Program-made: the position numbers and the translations under genes
NCBI GenBank assembly: GCA_030612185.1
Contig: JAUWOI010000282.1
Location: 1-6,125, forward strand
Direction of reading: 5' to 3'
DNA length: 6,125 nucleotides
Source: Anaerolineae bacterium
GTDB taxonomy: Bacteria > Chloroflexota > Anaerolineae > B4-G1
In this document: in pieces, positions 5,117-6,125 of the stretch
Layout of the letters: every line of letters begins with the position of its first letter
How positions within the stretch are numbered: the stretch's first letter is position 1
The notes under the pieces: model-generated
Databases searched by the model: none
Told to the model about the DNA's origin: nothing
What the model saw: only the letters and a program-made list of their open reading frames with translations

Positions 5117-5428
5117 CTAAACTGCCGGACTCACTACAAGAACCTTCACTTCCCTCTCTAACCGTCCCGCAAAACGATCCTTCTCCATTTCCAAGTCATA
5201 ACGAGATTGGAGATTGAGCCAGAAACGTTCCGACAGACCAAAGTACCGCGACAACCTAAGCGCTGTGTTGGCAGTGACTGAACGCTTGCCGTGTACGACC
5301 TCGTTGATACGGCGTGGGTGCACACCAATATCCTTAGCCAACCGGTACTGACTGATGCCCATTGGCTTCAGAAACTCTTCCAGTAAAATCTCACCAGGAT
5401 GAACGGGCTCAAACTTTCTCTCAATCAT
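5117..5428 (-). CDS. higA: HigA-family XRE antitoxin
   Basis: This 103-residue HigA/VapI-type antitoxin binds the HigB toxin and represses its own operon. PVHPGEILLEEFLKPMGIS (8-26) is the family signature. It is followed by the helix-turn-helix YRLAKDIGVHPRRINEVVHG (28-47), then TANTALRLSRYFG and SERFWLNLQSRYDLE, all standard for the family at normal length. The ATG is set by a strong AGGAGG (5437-5442) at 8 nt spacing; that site overlaps the TAG stop of higB, and the genes are 12 bp apart. The short C-terminal tail (KVLVVSPAV) is ordinary. Its likely operators are the repeats in the promoter upstream of higB. No clear terminator was found after it. Confidence 0.93.
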   Translation of the reverse strand: MIERKFEPVHPGEILLEEFLKPMGISQYRLAKDIGVHPRRINEVVHGKRSVTANTALRLSRYFGLSERFWLNLQSRYDLEMEKDRFAGRLEREVKVLVVSPAV

Positions 5429-5440
5429 CGCTTCTGCCTC

Positions 5441-5722
5441 CTAGTGATAATCCGTAATCTCAACATCGTAAGCGTCACCATCGCTCCACCGAAAACATAT
5501 CCGCCACTGGTCGTTAATACGAATACTGTGTTCCCCTCTACGGTCTCCAGATAGCTTTTCGAGCTGATTGCCAGGGGGAACGCGAAGGTCATCTAAACGC
5601 TCTGCAGCATCGAGTATCGCAAGTTTACGCCAAGCCACGCGGTGTAGATTTGGAGGAAAACGCCGCGAGAATTGCCGTGAGAAGATTCGCTCAGTTGTTT
5701 TGTCGCGAAAGCCCTTAATCAC
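5441..5722 (-). CDS. higB: HigB-family RelE/ParE-fold toxin (mRNA interferase)
   Basis: This 93-residue toxin of the HigB ('plasmid maintenance killer') family is predicted to cleave ribosome-bound mRNA. It begins MIKGFRDKTTERIF, the usual family opening, and has LDAAERLDDLRVPPGNQLEKLSGDRRG (37-63), the core strand pair HSIRINDQWRICFRW (65-79) with R68, R74 and R78, and the C-terminal DVEITDYH (86-93). Length and motifs indicate an intact gene. The start is GTG at 5720-5722; an in-frame TGA two codons upstream rules out a longer protein. No Shine-Dalgarno precedes it, and a promoter places the transcript start at about this codon. It comes first in the operon, ahead of higA, as usual for HigBA. 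Confidence 0.93.
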   Translation of the reverse strand: MIKGFRDKTTERIFSRQFSRRFPPNLHRVAWRKLAILDAAERLDDLRVPPGNQLEKLSGDRRGEHSIRINDQWRICFRWSDGDAYDVEITDYH

Positions 5723-5728
5723 AGGTCA

Positions 5729-5757
5729 ATGATAACGTAATGCGCCATTATTGTCAA
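5729..5757 (-). promoter_or_regulatory. Sigma70-type promoter of higBA
   Basis: On the minus strand there is a perfect TTGACA (5752-5757), a 17-bp spacer and TATCAT (5729-5734, five of six consensus). Six bases beyond the -10 box is 5722, the first base of the higB GTG. A leaderless higB message is therefore predicted. Confidence 0.8.
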
Positions 5758-5769
5758 GCGCCATTATTG
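5738..5769. promoter_or_regulatory. Operator candidate: two 12-bp direct repeats and a palindrome in the higBA promoter
   Basis: GCGCCATTATTG occurs twice, at 5742-5753 and 5758-5769 (16-bp period, about one and a half helix turns). The copies overlap and flank the -35 box. TAATG-CGC-CATTA (5738-5750) is a perfect 5-bp inverted repeat inside the promoter spacer. HigA-type antitoxins repress at such sites; the assignment is inferred from position. Confidence 0.6.
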
Positions 5770-5864
5770 ACCGCTTTGCTCACTCAGACTACTTGTGTTG
5801 TGGCCTGCGCGCCGTCGGGGTAGGAACGCGGGTTTGGCTCAAGCGCGTCTAACAAAACCGATTC

Positions 5865-5907
5865 GGGCGGAGAGGATGTGATAGAAGTGTATCACCGGGT
5901 CCCGCCC
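5865..5907. other. Nested hairpin upstream of higBA
   Basis: The outer stem GGGCGG (5865-5870) pairs with CCGCCC (5902-5907). The inner stem GTGATA (5878-5883) pairs with TATCAC (5890-5895) around a 6-nt loop. The internal loop is nearly symmetric (7 and 6 nt). It could be a structured RNA, a repressor site or part of a repeat; there is no gene here to tell. Confidence 0.4.
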
Positions 5908-5923
5908 TGAGCGTAGCCGAAGG
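5906..5923. repeat. Second copy of the dispersed 18-mer (CCTGAGCGTAGCCGAAGG)
   Basis: This differs from the copy in murE (1120-1137) at two positions only. The family CCTGAGCGTAG-YCGAAGG is a widespread dispersed bacterial repeat. Here it is intergenic and abuts the right arm of the hairpin at 5865-5907. Confidence 0.7.
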
Positions 5924-5986
5924 AACGGCAACCGGACGAACAGCCGGTATGCTAACCTGGCACTGCTACACGCTCACTGCCACGAC

Positions 5987-6125
5987 AGCAATTCCCGTTT
6001 TGAGATGGTTGTGGGAGATTCTCCGCCAAAATTCGCCCAATAAAGCCTGCGGGTGGGGATTGATAGCCAATTTTGGGCCTAAAATGGGATGCTGTCCCTA
6101 TGGAATTGCCAAAACGGGAATTGCT
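5987..6125. mobile_element. 139-bp element with perfect 15-bp inverted ends (MITE candidate)
   Basis: AGCAATTCCCGTTTT (5987-6001) and AAAACGGGAATTGCT (6111-6125) are perfect inverted complements. Inside, CCAAAATT (6026-6033) and AATTTTGG (6069-6076) form a second inverted pair, and GGAGA-T-TCTCC (6014-6024) a small hairpin. There is no coding sequence, which suits a non-autonomous element. The right end coincides with the window edge, so longer inverted ends or a target duplication cannot be judged. Confidence 0.6.

Larger units (their letters stand above)
5770..5986. other. Gene-free spacer upstream of higBA
   Basis: I see no protein with coding character on either strand. The stretch holds the nested hairpin and the 18-mer repeat listed separately. 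The rest (for example 5800-5860, GC-rich) shows nothing I can name. Confidence 0.6.

Noticed and set aside
5840..5870. Integron attC-like sequence (GTCTAAC followed by a GC-rich stretch)
   Set aside because: Only one core-like heptamer is seen; no complementary partner core at a sensible distance and no integrase or cassette structure.

Overview
The window looks like chromosomal sequence from a Chloroflexota-type bacterium, perhaps an Anaerolineae-like lineage. This is inference: it rests on the DUF11 surface protein with an LPxxG-type tail, the TA modules, and the density of short dispersed palindromic and heptamer repeats that also run into coding sequence. No rRNA, tRNA or CRISPR array is visible. 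Apart from the partial gene at the left edge, every convincing gene is on the minus strand.

Layout from left to right: (1) 1-414 (+), the C-terminal end of a DUF11-repeat surface protein with an LPEVG/TM/RR tail. (2) 438-2984 (-), an apparent operon of promoter, small antitoxin-like gene, DUF3368-like PIN toxin and murE, with overlapping gene ends; murE carries three repeat-derived in-frame insertions. (3) 3073-3777 (-), a seven-helix DUF554 membrane protein. (4) 3847-3982, a palindromic repeat that supplies the C-terminus of the next gene. (5) 3890-4843 (-), a 2H phosphoesterase-like protein (DUF1868-like). (6) 4801-5116, a repeat-rich spacer with nested inverted repeats and a small reverse-transcriptase-like scrap. 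(7) 5117-5769 (-), a HigB-HigA toxin-antitoxin operon with a near-consensus promoter that appears to start transcription at the toxin GTG, and a 12-bp iterated operator candidate. (8) 5770-6125, no gene; it holds a nested hairpin, a second copy of a dispersed 18-mer also found in murE, and a 139-bp element with perfect 15-bp inverted ends reaching the window edge.

Functionally the window joins a housekeeping peptidoglycan gene to accessory material: two type II TA modules, a predicted RNA/nucleotide-processing 2H enzyme and several non-autonomous repeats. The murE region is visibly more GC-rich than the 2H and HigBA region, which fits accessory DNA. I do not see a clearly new multi-gene defence system. 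The most unusual signals are the TA pair in front of murE, repeats being domesticated as protein sequence in two genes, and the leaderless-looking higBA transcript.
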